Origin: Carettochelys insculpta
Taxonomy: Eukaryota > Chordata > Testudines > Carettochelyidae
Assembly (NCBI RefSeq): GCF_033958435.1
Contig: NC_134152.1
Coordinates: forward strand, 11,704,001 to 11,768,000
Length of the DNA: 64,000 nt
Direction of reading: 5' to 3'
The notes below the pieces were generated by a model. That model ran no database searches. It saw nothing but the letters and a program-made list of their open reading frames with translations, and was not told the DNA's origin. Shown here piece by piece: positions 33,990 to 44,830 of this stretch. Position 1 is the stretch's first letter; every line of letters starts with the position of its first letter. The position numbers and the translations under genes are program-made.

Positions 33990-34200
33990 GAACTTCAGAG
34001 ATCTGGCTGGAATCCCAGATGAGCCCCTGCTTGTAATCACCCACAGGCTGACTTGAATCTGTGCTCTCTGGAGCTCAGGGCCTGGGCCTCAACAGCATGA
34101 GCTAAAAGCCAGCCAGCTCTCAGCTGAGGCTGTAGAGGGGGCTCATTCTTTCACTGTGTAAGTGGCCTAGGTGCTACTAGACAGGACAGTGATCCACCCC
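33990..34200 (-). mobile_element. Possible tRNA-derived SINE, unit 2
   Basis: It follows the same order of blocks as unit 1: 'gtggcctaggtgcta', then 'gccagctct...gctggctggcttttagctcatgctg', then 'cacagattcaagtcagcctg'. It is roughly 60-70% similar by eye. Confidence 0.5.
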
Positions 34201-35390
34201 CAGCAGGTGTGTGGGTTCCAAAGGGTTTTAGCTATCAGTGAGCAATTACCACAAACACACGTGCAATTACTGTGATTCCTGGGAGTGAGCCCACCGAGCC
34301 CTGCAGGAAATCCTGCTCTATGGCTGAACTCCTGCACCAGGAAGAACCCCAAAGCAGCTGGCACGTTTGAACTCTCCCACCCCTGTGCAGTGTTACTGGC
34401 AATTGTGCACCAGCAGCCGCAGGTCAGTTAATCACTTCTTAGGAAAAGCAGCAACAAAAGCCAAACAAAACATTGAGGCAAAAGAAACTTTCAGATGTCA
34501 GTAAATACAGCTGGAGTTTATTGCATCTCCCTCTGCTCTGTCAGCCCTCGGGGAACACGTCCCTGAGAGCAGGAGGCTCTTTAACCATGAAACAAGAACA
34601 AGAGACCATGGCTGGAAGCTGCAGTTAGACAAATGGAGAGTGGAAATAAGGCCGGATTTGTAACAGAGGGTAACGAGCCATTGGAACAATTCACCTCAGG
34701 ATTCGCCTGCACGTAGGGCTGCTAAGGACTGGGAAAAGGGACGATGATGCTTAGGGGCTGTGTGTGGGGACTGACCTGACTCCTGTCAGTGAGCCTGGAG
34801 TGCAGTTATCTAGTGCTCAGGCAGAGCTGCCTGGCATTGGCAGGGAGTTTGCTGACTCAGCAGCTCCTGTCTGGGGCGTGCCTGGAGAGGCAAAAGTGGC
34901 TCCCTGGCACAATGGAGAGCAGCCCATTGTCTGCGGTCCCCACAACCTGCTCGTCCTGTGCTCACACCTCCCTGAGCCATGATTTCTGGAAGCCTCTCTG
35001 GGCTTGTTCCTCAGGGTCTTTGGTTTCCAATCAGGCAACAGGGCATGTGGAGCTGCACGTGTCCAAGTGAAAACAGCAAAATGGGAAAACTTCCAGGTCC
35101 CTCAAGAAGTGGCTGTTGAGACAATCTGCTGCCAGGCTGATGAGGCGACTGTGAGCTCTGGGAGGCACAAGCTGTGACGGGAGTGGCTTGCACAACCCCG
35201 CTGGGCATTGACGACAGGCCAAGGCCCCAATCCTGACACTTGTCCCATGTGAGAAGGAAGGGGGTGCTCCCTGCCCAGGCACACAGGTTTGTGGACTCCA
35301 AAGGGGCTCCAGGCAGGGGAACATGGGTGGCAAGTATAAGAGGTAAGGGAAGAAGAAGGAGACCGTGGTGCAAGTCCCTACTCCAGTGAT
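34201..35390. other. No gene recognised
   Basis: Moderately G/C-rich sequence. Open frames occur on both strands without any recognisable domain. Confidence 0.3.
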
Positions 35391-36024
35391 TCTATTTTTT
35401 TATTAATGAACTGGCTGAGGGGCTGGATTGAACCCTCAGCAAATTTGCGGATGACACAAAACTAGCGGGAGAGATAGATACGTTGGGGGGGAGAGAGAGA
35501 ATCTAGAGTGACTTGGATAAATTGGAGGACTGGGCCAAAAGAATCCCAAGCATTGTTACAGGCTGGGGACCAACTGGCTCAGCAGCAGTAAGACGGAAAG
35601 GGACCTAGGGGTTATGGAGGATGAAAGGCTGGATATGACTAAACAGTGTGCCCTTGTAGCCAAGAAGGCTAACGGCATACTAGGGTGCATTAGGAGGAGC
35701 ATTTTGAGCAGATCTAGAGAAGTGGTTATTCCCCTGTATTCAGCACTGGTGAGGCCACATCTGGAATATTGTGTCCAGTTTTGGGCTCCCTCAGTATAGA
35801 AAGGATGTGGATTTGCTGGAGCAGGTTCAGTGAAGGGCAACAAAAATGATTAAGGGGCTGGAGCACAAGACCTATTAAGATAGGCTGAGGGATTTGGGCT
35901 TGTTTAGTTTACAGAAGAGAAGACTTAGGGGTGATTTAATAGCAGCCTTCAACTTCCTGACGGGGAACTCTGAGGAGGAGGGGGAGAAGCTGTTCTCAGT
36001 GGTGTCAGATGGCAGAACAAGGAG
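35391..36024 (+). mobile_element. CR1 LINE, internal fragment
   Basis: From the FADD box region ('NELAEGLD', then FADDTKLAG) through the conserved [32 protein letters not shown] and [17 protein letters not shown], ending at 'ggcagaacaaggagc'. It lacks the CR1 3' UTR and tail, so the 3' part was removed after insertion. One frameshift and a small deletion ('gggccaaaagaatcccaag') are visible. Confidence 0.9.
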
Positions 36025-37016
36025 CCCCCTCCCAACAGAATTCCCTCCCAGTTCCCCAGAACCAGGTACCTCCAAGCCCCCCACCAAGTGAATGCCGGCA
36101 ACTTACTTCCCTGGTGCTGTAAGGGCTGCGCCAGCTAGAGCCATGCCAGGCCACACAAGTGCTGGGCTGCTGGGGCCACTCTGGGACCACTCAGGGCCAC
36201 AGGTGCTGGGGCAGCAGGAACTGGCACTGCAGCAGGAGGACGCACTCCCAAGGGGTCGGCAGCCACCCATAGTGGCAGGTGGGGCTGGGGCTATGAGGTG
36301 GCCAGCCTGGCGCATGCAGCCGTGCTGAGCTTGCAGGGACTGGCATCTCCCAGTGGGGAGTGTGCAGCGCCGGGCACACATCAGGGGCTCTGCGCTGCAG
36401 CGAGACACACCAGCAGCCAGGCCAGGGCCTCTGCCGGCCTCTCTTGGATCAGCCTCACTGCAGGCAAGGGAGCTGCTGGGGCGATTGGGAATGTGGGGCA
36501 GCCCAGCCCAGTCCCCAGCCTCCCTTCCCCAGGCTGAGCCTGCGCTTACCCGCAGCACCACGGCCTTCTCCTCCAGCGCCATTAGCTGGTGCCCATGGAA
36601 GCCACCCAGCTGGGCTCACTGGGCGCAGACCAGCTGGCAGCGTGCAGCACAGAACCAGTCCTGCTCCAGCCAGCACTTGGGCAGCACTGCCCGGCCAGCT
36701 CTGCCTGCCAGCTGGCTGCCTCCACCCGGCTCAGGCTCCCCGGCTCCATGCCCTGCAGTGGTGGCCCTCAGCCCCTGTGGCCCCATCCACTCCTGCGCCA
36801 GAGGCCACGTTTGCTGCAGGATGGGCTGGGAGCTGCTGGGAGTGGGCAGCACCTGTCTTAGGTGAGGGCAGGTGGGCAGGGCAAGGTAAAGTCCGGAAGA
36901 AGTGCCCTTTGAGCACACACCACCCCGGTGCTGCACACACATGTACACTGCCCCACTGCCATGCACCACACCAACATGCTCACGATGCTGTACTTACAAA
37001 CATACACACTGCCCTG
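36025..37016. other. G/C-rich segment, possible decayed exons
   Basis: High G+C and CpG-poor. On the minus strand a segment ending LMALEEKAVVLR (36582 to about 36547) is followed by a consensus GTAAGC donor. About 85 bp further there is a 'cccttgcctgcag' acceptor, after which one frame reads LIQERPAEALAWLL. An in-frame TGA lies upstream of LMALEEK. No family is recognised, so I list it only as a possible pseudogene or unannotated exon pair. Confidence 0.25.
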
Positions 37017-37017
37017 A

Positions 37018-37040
37018 ACACACACACACACACACACACC
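37018..37040. repeat. (CA)n microsatellite
   Basis: About 11 CA units. Confidence 0.95.
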
Positions 37041-37499
37041 CTTGCTGACAGCACCATGCCAACATGCACATCTCAGAGCTGTGCATGAGGGAATCAGAGG
37101 AAGGGGCACCTTCAAAAATGTCCACACAGGGGGAAAAACACTGTTTTGCGGTGTTCCAGCAGGAAAAAAGCCTGGAACACACTAAACTGCTCTGATTGAT
37201 TATTTTAAAATAATGTCTTTGGTTCAGAGACTTTAAATGTGCAGTAATCTAGAATGATCACTTTATAAAGACTTTACAGTATATTTAAAACATAGAAACA
37301 GCTTAAAATGAAGAAAGTGTAAAAGAGATTAAGGGTACGTCCTATATTCAATAATATTTAATGTTGTGTTCCACGGACAACTGACTGGCCCTTACTATAA
37401 AGTTCTTGCAAACTTCAGGGTATACCTAAAACCTTTTGACTGACATAGTTTATTCCCAAATTTAGTGCTTTTACTTAAGTACCTTCTGCCTGTCTAGTC

Positions 37500-37745
37500 T
37501 TCCCAGCCTGGCTTGCAGTGGAAAACGTGCTCCATTTTCTGTAGCAAGACACTGTAAGACGGTGTTTTGTTTTTTTCCAAATGTCATTTGCTACATTTGT
37601 GTTCAGCGATTTGGCTGGAAGGGGGTGAGCAGAAAGAAGAGGGAGGAAGTGGGCCTGAGAGGAGAAGAGGCTGGAGTCTGGGCAGGGCTACAGACTGGGG
37701 AACTTGTCTCTCCAAGCAGCAGCTTCAACCACCACCCATTCAGGG
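37500..37745 (+). repeat. Unclassified interspersed repeat, copy 2 of 3
   Basis: 'ttcccagcctggcttgcagtg', 'gctccattttctgtag', 'ccaaatgtcatttgctacat' and 'gcagcttcaaccaccaccc' match the minus strand of 58330-58055 in order and with high similarity, and more distantly 13570-13250. Confidence 0.75.
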
Positions 37746-38320
37746 TAGTACCAGAACTGGGCCCGAATGGCAGTGACCCCCACTATGAGATTTCCACCTG
37801 CTCTCCCAAACACAGCTGCTTTCTGGGAGGGAGTCCACAGGAGTCCTGTTTACTCTCTCCCTCTTTAGGCCACTTTCACGTCTACTGTCTCCTGAGGAGG
37901 GCACCAGCTCAGTCTGCTGCTCCTTGTAATCCAAGTGCTGACCCAACACCTTCCTCCTCACAGATTAGCAGGGAGTTGGGCAGCTGCCCAGGGGCAGGTG
38001 GAGCTGGGGAAAAGGCCATATTTTCACCTGTGAACCTCAGAAGTAATTCTTAGCCTTGTCTGGGTCTAACTATTCAGGCAGAACACCCAGGGGTAAGTCT
38101 CACTACGTGAAGCTGGTGAGTACTATAGGTATGGCAGTGCATTGCATAGTACAGAAATAAGGAGGATTGTTTAACTAGACAGAGTGGCTGAGTCCTGCCT
38201 GTCTACACAAGATCCCTCCTACCTAGCACTTTGTAACTCCCGACGCCATGCCTCAGAGCTGACAGCGGAACTATCCTCCCCACATTACCCAACCACGTCC
38301 CTTAGAAAAATATGGCTGGT
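37746..38320. other. No gene recognised
   Basis: No recognised content. Confidence 0.3.
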
Positions 38321-39176
38321 CATAGAATCACAGATTCAGAGAATTCTAGGGCTGGAAGGGACCTTATGAGGTCATCTAGTCCAACCTCCTGCCTAAAGCA
38401 GGATCAACCCCAACAAACTCATTCTGGCCATGACTAGGTCAAGCTGGGACTTAAAAACCTCTAGGGATGGAGGTTCCACCACCTCCCTCGGTACAACATT
38501 CCAGTACTTCACCACCCTCCTGTTGAAAGAGTTTTTCCTAATTTCCGACCAACATCTCTCCCTCTGTTACTTCAGACCATTGCTCCTTGTTCTGCCATCT
38601 GTCACTACTGAGAACAGCCTTTCTCCATCCTCTTTAGAGCCCCCTCTCAGGAAGTTGAAGGGTGCTGTCAAATCACCCCTCACTCTTCTCTTCTGCAAAC
38701 TAAATAAGCACAAATCCCTCAGCCTCTCCTCAGAGGTCATGTGCTCCAGCCCCCCTCATCATTTTTGTTGCCCTCCGCTGAACCCGCTCCAATGTGTTCA
38801 CATACTTTCTGGGAGGGCCCCAATACTCTGAATAGAGGGGAACAACAGCTTCTCTAGATCTGCTGGAAATGCTTCTCCTAATGCACCCCAATATGCCATT
38901 AGCTTTTGTGGCTACAAGGGCACACTGTTGGCTCATACCCAGGTTCTCGTCCACTGTAATCCCCAGGTCGTTTTCTGCTGCACTGATACTTAGCCAGTCA
39001 GTCCCCAGCCTGTAACAGTACTTGAGATTTTTCTGTCCCAAGTGCAGGACTCTGCACTGCTCCTTGTTGAACTTCATCAGATTTCTTTTGGCCCAATCCT
39101 CCAATTCGTCTAGGTCACTCAGGACCCTATTCCTACCCTCCAATGTATCTATCTGTTCCCCTATCTTAGTGTCATG
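38321..39176 (-). mobile_element. CR1 LINE, 3' part
   Basis: It begins (+ strand) 'catagaatcacagattcagag', the reversed CR1 tail. It contains on the minus strand GIRRSISSRSREAVV-like and NLKYCYRLGTDWLS segments, and stops at the 'gacactaag' region just after the RT active site. Long frames remain, but it is 5' truncated. Confidence 0.92.
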
Positions 39177-39179
39177 CAG

Positions 39180-39370
39180 TCAGGAATTTTTCAACAAAGT
39201 GGTTTTTCAGTGAGAAATGCAGGTTTGTCAAAACCAAAACTTTTCATAGGGAAAAGTCAGATCTGACAAATTCCTCAATTTGAAACAAAATTTTGAAAAA
39301 GTTGTCAAAATATCTTGTTTTGAGATTTCCAAGAAAAAAATGTTAGTTTTCCTGACTTGTTTTTTCCCAA
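39180..39370. repeat. A/T-rich interspersed repeat
   Basis: 'aggaatttttcaacaaagtgg', 'tttgtcaaaaccaaaactttt' and similar words resemble 6140-6405. Family unassigned. Confidence 0.35.
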
Positions 39371-39386
39371 ATGGTAGCTAATTATT

Positions 39387-40195
39387 GCAGTGGTTCGCAA
39401 ACTGGGGTGCTCCTATACCTCGGAATACACAGAGACCTTCTGTGGGTACATCAGCGCAGCTCATGTAGGTTACGTCTACATTAGAGAGCCAGCGCTCTTT
39501 CAAAAATTTCCTGGGAGTGTCTACACACAAAATACTCTCTTTTAATATTAAATTGGAAGAATGCAGCGCTTATTCTGGCAGCCCTCTTCCACGCCCACAT
39601 GAGGAAGAGCGTTCTTTTCTGAAAGAGTCTTTCAGAAAAAAATGGTGCAGACTCCCCAGGGGCCTTTCTTTCAAAAGAGCAGTCCTCCTGGCACTAGATT
39701 TTTCAATCCCTGGCCTGTACATATGAAGCAGCGGGAGCTGTGTGGATGCTCTCTATGGAAGAGCAGGTCAATTTTTTTGATCTGCTCTTTTCTATGTGCA
39801 TGCACTCTTTTGAAAGAAGTTTTTTCTGAAGGGATCTTCCAGAAGAACATCTTTTGAAGGATTGCTGTAGTGTAGATGAAGCCCTAGCTAGGGGTCTAGT
39901 TTTACAGCAGGCTGCAGAAAAAGTACTAGCAAAGTCAGGATAAACTAAAATGACTTGTACTACTTCTTACAATAACTTGTTTATACAGCTCTATATACCA
40001 TACACTGAAATAGAAGTACAACAGTTATATTCCAGTTAATTTGTTTTATAATTACATGGTTAAAAACGAGAAAGTCTGCAATTTTCCAGTAACAGTGTGC
40101 TGTGACACTTCTGTGTGGCTGATTTTGTAAGCAAGGTGGAACATTGAGGAACACGAGACAAATCAGACTTCTGAGTAATCTACAGTAGTTTGGAA
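39387..40195 (+). repeat. Old dispersed repeat, copy 2 (interrupted)
   Basis: The left part (39387-39470) starts 'gtggttcgcaaactggggtgc'; the right part starts near 39890 'ctaggggtctagttttaca'. It aligns with 30352-31105, including 'tttatacagctctatatacca' and 'ttttccagtaacagtgtgctg'. A MITE occupies 39473-39889. Confidence 0.75.
39473..39889. mobile_element. Harbinger-type MITE in an old repeat
   Basis: It starts after TTA with 'cgtctacattagagagccagcg' and ends 'gctgtagtgtagatgaagccc'. 'ctctttcaaaa' and 'ttttgaaagaa' motifs repeat in both orientations through the interior. No coding capacity. Confidence 0.75.
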
Positions 40196-40490
40196 TGGCT
40201 AAAAGGCAGAGATGGGGGTAAGCGCAACTATTAAATCCTGGTCAAAATCAATCACAGGCAAAATCAACTATTTTAAGTGACCTGAATCAAAAGTTGTGTC
40301 AGTTCAGGAATATTTTCAAAATGTTTTTTAGCCCATTCATGATGGGGGGAAAAATCCCGCAATCTAAACTCTTTCTGGGACAGGGAAGCTATTGTCCATC
40401 TGTACCTGCTTGTGAACCAGGGCCTGACTGTCCTTTCAGTTCACACGGCTCATTTCTTATAAGATGTCGCCTCGCAACCTGGACAGATAA
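40196..40490. other. No gene recognised
   Basis: May include the 5' untranslated part of the Penelope element that follows. Confidence 0.3.
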
Positions 40491-42338
40491 TTGCACCAGC
40501 TATACACAGAATGCTTCTGCCGACGTGCACAGGCAGAAATTGTGGAAAAGCGGCATCGCTTACCCCATAACCTCAGCTGTACAGAACACAATGCCATCAA
40601 CGGCCTCAGAAACAACTCTGACATTGTCATCCAAGAGGCTCACAAAGGAGGTGCTGTTATCATCATGAACAGGACAGACTACCGAAAGGAGGCTGCCAGG
40701 CAACTCTCCAATACCACATTCTACAAGCCACTGTCCCAGGATCCCACTGAGGAATACACAAAGAAACTACAGCATCTGCTCAAGACCCTCCCTATAAAAA
40801 CAAAGGAACAAATCTACATAGACACATCCCTTGAACCCAGACCAGGTTTATTCTACCTTCTACCCAAGATCCATATAAACCTGGATGTCCCATCCAGGAT
40901 GGGATGGATCTTGGACGTCCCATCATCTCAGGCATTGGCACCCTCACCACAGGATTGTCTGGATATGTGGACTCTCTACTTAGACCCTATGCTACCAGCA
41001 CTCCCAGCTTTCTTTGAGATACCACAGATTTCCTCAGGAAACAACAATTCATTGGTGACCTTCCTGAAAACACCATCCTGGCTACCATGGATGTAGAGGC
41101 CCTTTACACCAATATCCCACATGAAGATGGACTCCAAGCTGTTAGGAACATTATCCCTGATGAGACCAAGGCACAAATGGTGGTGGCACTTTGTGACTTT
41201 GTCCTCACCCACAACTATTTCAGATTTGAGGGCAATTTATACCTTCAAATCAGTGGCACTGCTATGGGCACCCGCATGGCCCCACAGTATGCCAACATTT
41301 TTATAGCTGACCTGGAACAACACTTCCTCACTTCTCGTCCCCAAGTGCCCCTCCTCTACCTGCGCTACATTGATGACATCTTCCTCATCTGGACCCATGG
41401 GAAGGAAGCTCTTGAAGAGTTCTACCATGATTTCAACAGTTTCCACCCCACCATCAACCTTAGCCTGGACCAGGCCACACAAAAGGTCCACTTCCTGGAC
41501 ACTACTGTGCAAGTAAGTGATGCTCACATAAATATCACCCTATACCGGAAACCCACGGATCGCTATGCTTATCCACATGCCTCCAGAGCACACTAACACA
41601 ACCCATTGTTTACAGCCAGGCACTACGGTACAAAGCGTATTTACCACGCTTTCCTCAAACTACAATACCCACCTAAGGAAGTGAGGAAACAGATTGACAG
41701 AGCCGGATGGCTACCCAAAAGCCACCTGCTACAAGATAGGCCTCGCAAGGAAAACAAGAGAACACCACTGGCCATCACATACAGCCCCCAGCTAAAGCCT
41801 CTCCAATGCATCATCAGGGATCTGCAACCCATCCTGGACAATGATCCTTCACTTTTACAGACCTTGGAAGGCAGGCCTGTCCTTGCCTACAGATAGCCTG
41901 CCAACCTTAAACAAATCCTCACCAGCAACTATAGACCACAACACAGTAACTCGAAACCTGGAACCAATCCCTGCCACAAACCTCACTGCCAACTCTGCTC
42001 ACATATCTACACCAACGACCTAATGTCAACCACACCATCAGGGGCTCCTTTACCTGTACATCTAATGTAATATATGCCATCACGTGCCAGCAATGCCCCA
42101 CTGCAATTTACATTGCCAAACTGGACAGTCTCTATGTAAAAGAATAAATGGACATAAATCAGACATCAGGAACGGTAACATACAAAAATCGGTAGGAGAA
42201 CATTTCAATCTTCCTGGACACTCAGTAACAGATTTAAAAGTAGTAGTCGTACAAAAAAAAAATTTCAGAAATCAAATGGAGAGAGAAATCTCTGAGCTGC
42301 AATTCATTTGCAAATTTGACTCCATCAACCAAGGATGA
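40491..42338 (+). pseudogene. Penelope RT/GIY-YIG protein remnant
   Basis: Segments lie in different frames. 40491 to about 40880 holds IVIQEAHKGGAVIIMNRTDY and FYLLPKIH. From about 40918 a shifted frame reads RPIISGIGTLTTGLSGYVD, then ATMDVEALYTNIP (catalytic Asp), GTAMGTRMAPQYANIFIADL and the active-site box YIDDIFLIW, up to a stop at 41596. 41606-41896 holds the linker (PPKEVRKQIDRAGW). About 42062-42338 holds the GIY-YIG domain, split by a frameshift: VIYAITCQQCPTAIYI in one frame, then TGQSLCKRINGHKSDIRNG and VGEHFNLPGHSVTDLK in another. A short imperfect duplication ('ggatgtcccatc...ggacgtcccatc', 40884-40922) coincides with the first frame change. The order RT-linker-GIY-YIG is diagnostic for the family. 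It cannot be functional. Confidence 0.9.
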
Positions 42339-42375
42339 AATAGAGATACGGAGTGGTTAGTCCCTTACAAAAGCA

Positions 42376-42784
42376 ATAGAGAGGTAGCTGTGCTAGTCTA
42401 TATACTATCAGAACAAAAAGGCAGTCCAGTAGCACTTTAAAGACTAACAAAATAATTTATTAAGTAATGAGCTTTCATGGGACAGACCCACTTCTACAGA
42501 TCGTAGCCATACCAGAACAGACTCAATATTTAAGGCACAGAGAACCAAACGTAGTAACCAAGGTTGACAAATCAGACAACTTATTATCAAGGTGAGCAAA
42601 TCAGAGAGCAGAGGGGCAGAAGGAGAGGCGGGGCAAGTCAAAAATTAGATAAAGCGAAGTATGTAAAACAGTCCTTATAATGGGCCAAAATATTGCCATC
42701 CTGGTGGAAACCATGTGTTAGTGTGTCGAATTTGAATATCAAAGAGAGTTCATCAGCCTCTCTTTTCAAACAGCTGTTAAAGTT
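42376..42784 (-). mobile_element. Nested Penelope pseudo-LTR (family A, reversed)
   Basis: A 409-bp insert is flanked by the 13-bp direct repeat CCTTACAAAAGCA (42363-42375 and 42785-42797). It is the reverse complement of the pseudo-LTR at 12165-12635. Before the insertion the flanking Penelope ran directly from its coding end into 'ccttacaaaagcagtttctc'. Confidence 0.85.
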
Positions 42785-43133
42785 CCTTACAAAAGCAGTT
42801 TCTCTGCTGTGGAAGTTCCCACCTTCACATTAGAATCTGACAGTGGGCCACATCCCCCCCTCCCCCGCGACTGCTCTGACTTTTCTTTTCTCCTCTCTTG
42901 ATGTCTATACTGATAATGGGCCATTTCCACCGTGACTGAATAGATCTTGTCAGTGCTGGCCCTCCCTGTTACTGGGACCCCACTCTTTAAATACTCCTCT
43001 GAACCCCCGGCCCCCATGCATCCGACAAAGCGGGTCTTTGCCCACGAAAGCTTATGCTCCAAAATATCTGTTAGTCTATAAGGTGCCACAGGACTTGTTC
43101 TTGAAGATACAGACTAACACAGCTACCTCTCTG

Positions 43134-43448
43134 ATACTTGCACCAACTATTAACTGCTATATAATTGCATAATAGCAATGACACACTGCAAGTGTTATTC
43201 ATTGTCCCATGTAGTGGCACCTAGACCACTCACAGAGGGAAAGAATGAATCTCCTCTATAGCCTTAGCTGGGAGGCGGGTGGTTTTTAGCTTAGACTGTC
43301 CACAGAAGTCCAGGATTCGAATTCACCTGTGGTTAGACAAGCAGGGTCAACGCAGGGCAACCATTACACTTCAGCAGCTGAAAGTGTCTTGCTTTCGGGT
43401 TTTTGTGACTACTGGCGCTAGTGGCTTGAGAACAGAGTTAGACTCTAA
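43134..43448. other. No gene recognised
   Basis: Short host-like stretch. TAA at 43446-43448 is the left target duplication of the next MITE. Confidence 0.3.
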
Positions 43449-43845
43449 GGCTGCATCTACACAACATTCCCCTTTTGAAAGGGCAATGCAAATGAGCTAG
43501 ATTGGAAATGCAAATGAGGTGCATATTTACATATTGAGACTCATTTGCATAGTCTTGCAAGATCTCGCTTCCGAAAGAGATTGCTTTTGAAACAAAAGCA
43601 GCCATGTAGCTGGGGTTCCTTCAAAAACAAACCTCGTTTTTCCAAAGAACTCTTCTTCCTATTTTGTTTTGTTCTTTCGGAAACAGGATTTGTTTTCAAA
43701 GGAACCCTGTCTACATCGCTGTTTTTGTTTTGAAAGCAGTCGCTTTTGGAAGTGAGATCATGTGAGAATATGCAAATAAGGCATGAGATATGTAAATCTG
43801 CACTTCATTTGCATTCCTCTTTCAAAATGTAGTGTAAGGGCAGCC
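43449..43845. mobile_element. Palindromic Harbinger-type MITE with TAA duplication
   Basis: A 397-bp element beginning 'ggctgcatctacac' and ending 'gtgtaagggcagcc', flanked by TAA on each side (43446-43448 and 43846-43848). The arms are complementary over most of their length and contain several 'atgcaaat' and 'atttgcat' boxes. The 3-bp TTA/TAA duplication is the Harbinger hallmark. Confidence 0.85.
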
Positions 43846-43884
43846 TAAGGGAACCTGTGTTATAGACTTCAGTCATCCACTGAC

Positions 43885-44065
43885 TGACAAGGTAAGTTGC
43901 TCACCTGGTCTCTGCCTCAGTTTCCACATTCCCATAAGCGGGATAATTATACCTGCCTGCCTCACTGGGTGGAGTAAGCTTAGTCAGAACTTGTTTGCAT
44001 AGGGAGCTGAAAGCTTGCTCTGTGCTAAGCATTGTGGTTAGTTATTACCCCCTGTGTGAGTATCA
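43885..44065 (+). mobile_element. MIR-like SINE, 3' half
   Basis: 'ctctgcctcagtttccacattcccataa..gggataattatacctgcctgcctcac' then 'gctctgtgctaagcattgtgg' follow the MIR core and 3' order. Confidence 0.7.
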
Positions 44066-44639
44066 TCTGTAAAATTGGGCTGAGCTCATGCCACAAGTGT
44101 CATACTGTGAGCTAATACACCAACGGGCAGTCATTGCAGCTGTCCAGAAACAGAGGTGACTGCAGTTCTGATGGGAAAACCTTTCTTGCACCCAATGCAG
44201 CAAGAGGTAGTCTTGGGCCTAGATGAAACTAACCAGTCTAGATTGCACCTCAGCAATCAAGGGTGAAGAGTGTTGTCCAGGGATGTCCACATTTGCCATT
44301 GGTACAGACACTGACAGCTAATTTCTTAAGTGCAGCTAAACTCCAGGAGGGATATTGTCCTTTCCTAACACCTCATCTCTGCTTGTGGCAAGATCTCTCA
44401 ATGTAAGCTCTTGTTCTCGGTTCCTGCTCCCATTTAAATTAATAGAAAGACTTCCAGATGAGCTGGTGCCAGACTTGCTGTTGTTAGTGTGTCTCTTACA
44501 GTGTGAATGGAGCACACCGGCATTCCTGACTTCCGTACACAAAGGTGGCTTGGGTAGGACAAGTCATTGAGGCAACTTATCATTAGATCCAGGAGGGTTC
44601 CTGCTATTGCTGAGCCAGCTTTGTTGTTTGGGCAAGAAA
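44066..44639. other. No gene recognised
   Basis: No recognised content. Confidence 0.3.
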
Positions 44640-44830
44640 GAATAGCCTAGTGATTAAAGCCCTGGGCTGGGGCCCTAAATACTAGAGTCAGTTCTTCTCT
44701 GCCACAGACTCCCTGTGCAATCCTTAGTAAGTCACTTAATCACAATATGTTTCAGCTCCTGATTTGTGTAACAAGATAGTATTTCCCTACCTGAGTGGGA
44801 TGCAATGGTAAAATAACTGTTAGAGGGGTT
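44640..44830 (+). mobile_element. MIR-like SINE
   Basis: 'agcctagtgattaaagccctgggctgggg' (tRNA-like head), 'tctctgccacagactccctgtgcaa', 'aagtcacttaatc' and 'tcagctcctgatttgtgtaa' in MIR order. Confidence 0.7.

Larger units (their letters stand above)
40491..43133 (+). mobile_element. Penelope-like element with GIY-YIG endonuclease
   Basis: A decayed Penelope-like retroelement runs on the + strand: reverse transcriptase, linker, GIY-YIG endonuclease and the element's own 3' pseudo-LTR (family B, 42785-43133, ending 'aggtgccacaggact...cagactaacacagctacctctc'). A second pseudo-LTR of another family (42376-42784) is inserted in reverse just after the open frame. Penelope elements prime reverse transcription at nicks made by their GIY-YIG nuclease. 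Confidence 0.9.

Noticed and set aside
35011..35373. Minus-strand 120-codon frame with a leucine-rich start resembling a signal peptide
   Set aside because: No downstream domain, and the hydrophobic start is explained by C/T-rich composition.
37018..37040. CA repeat considered as a regulatory element
   Set aside because: An ordinary microsatellite with no supporting context.
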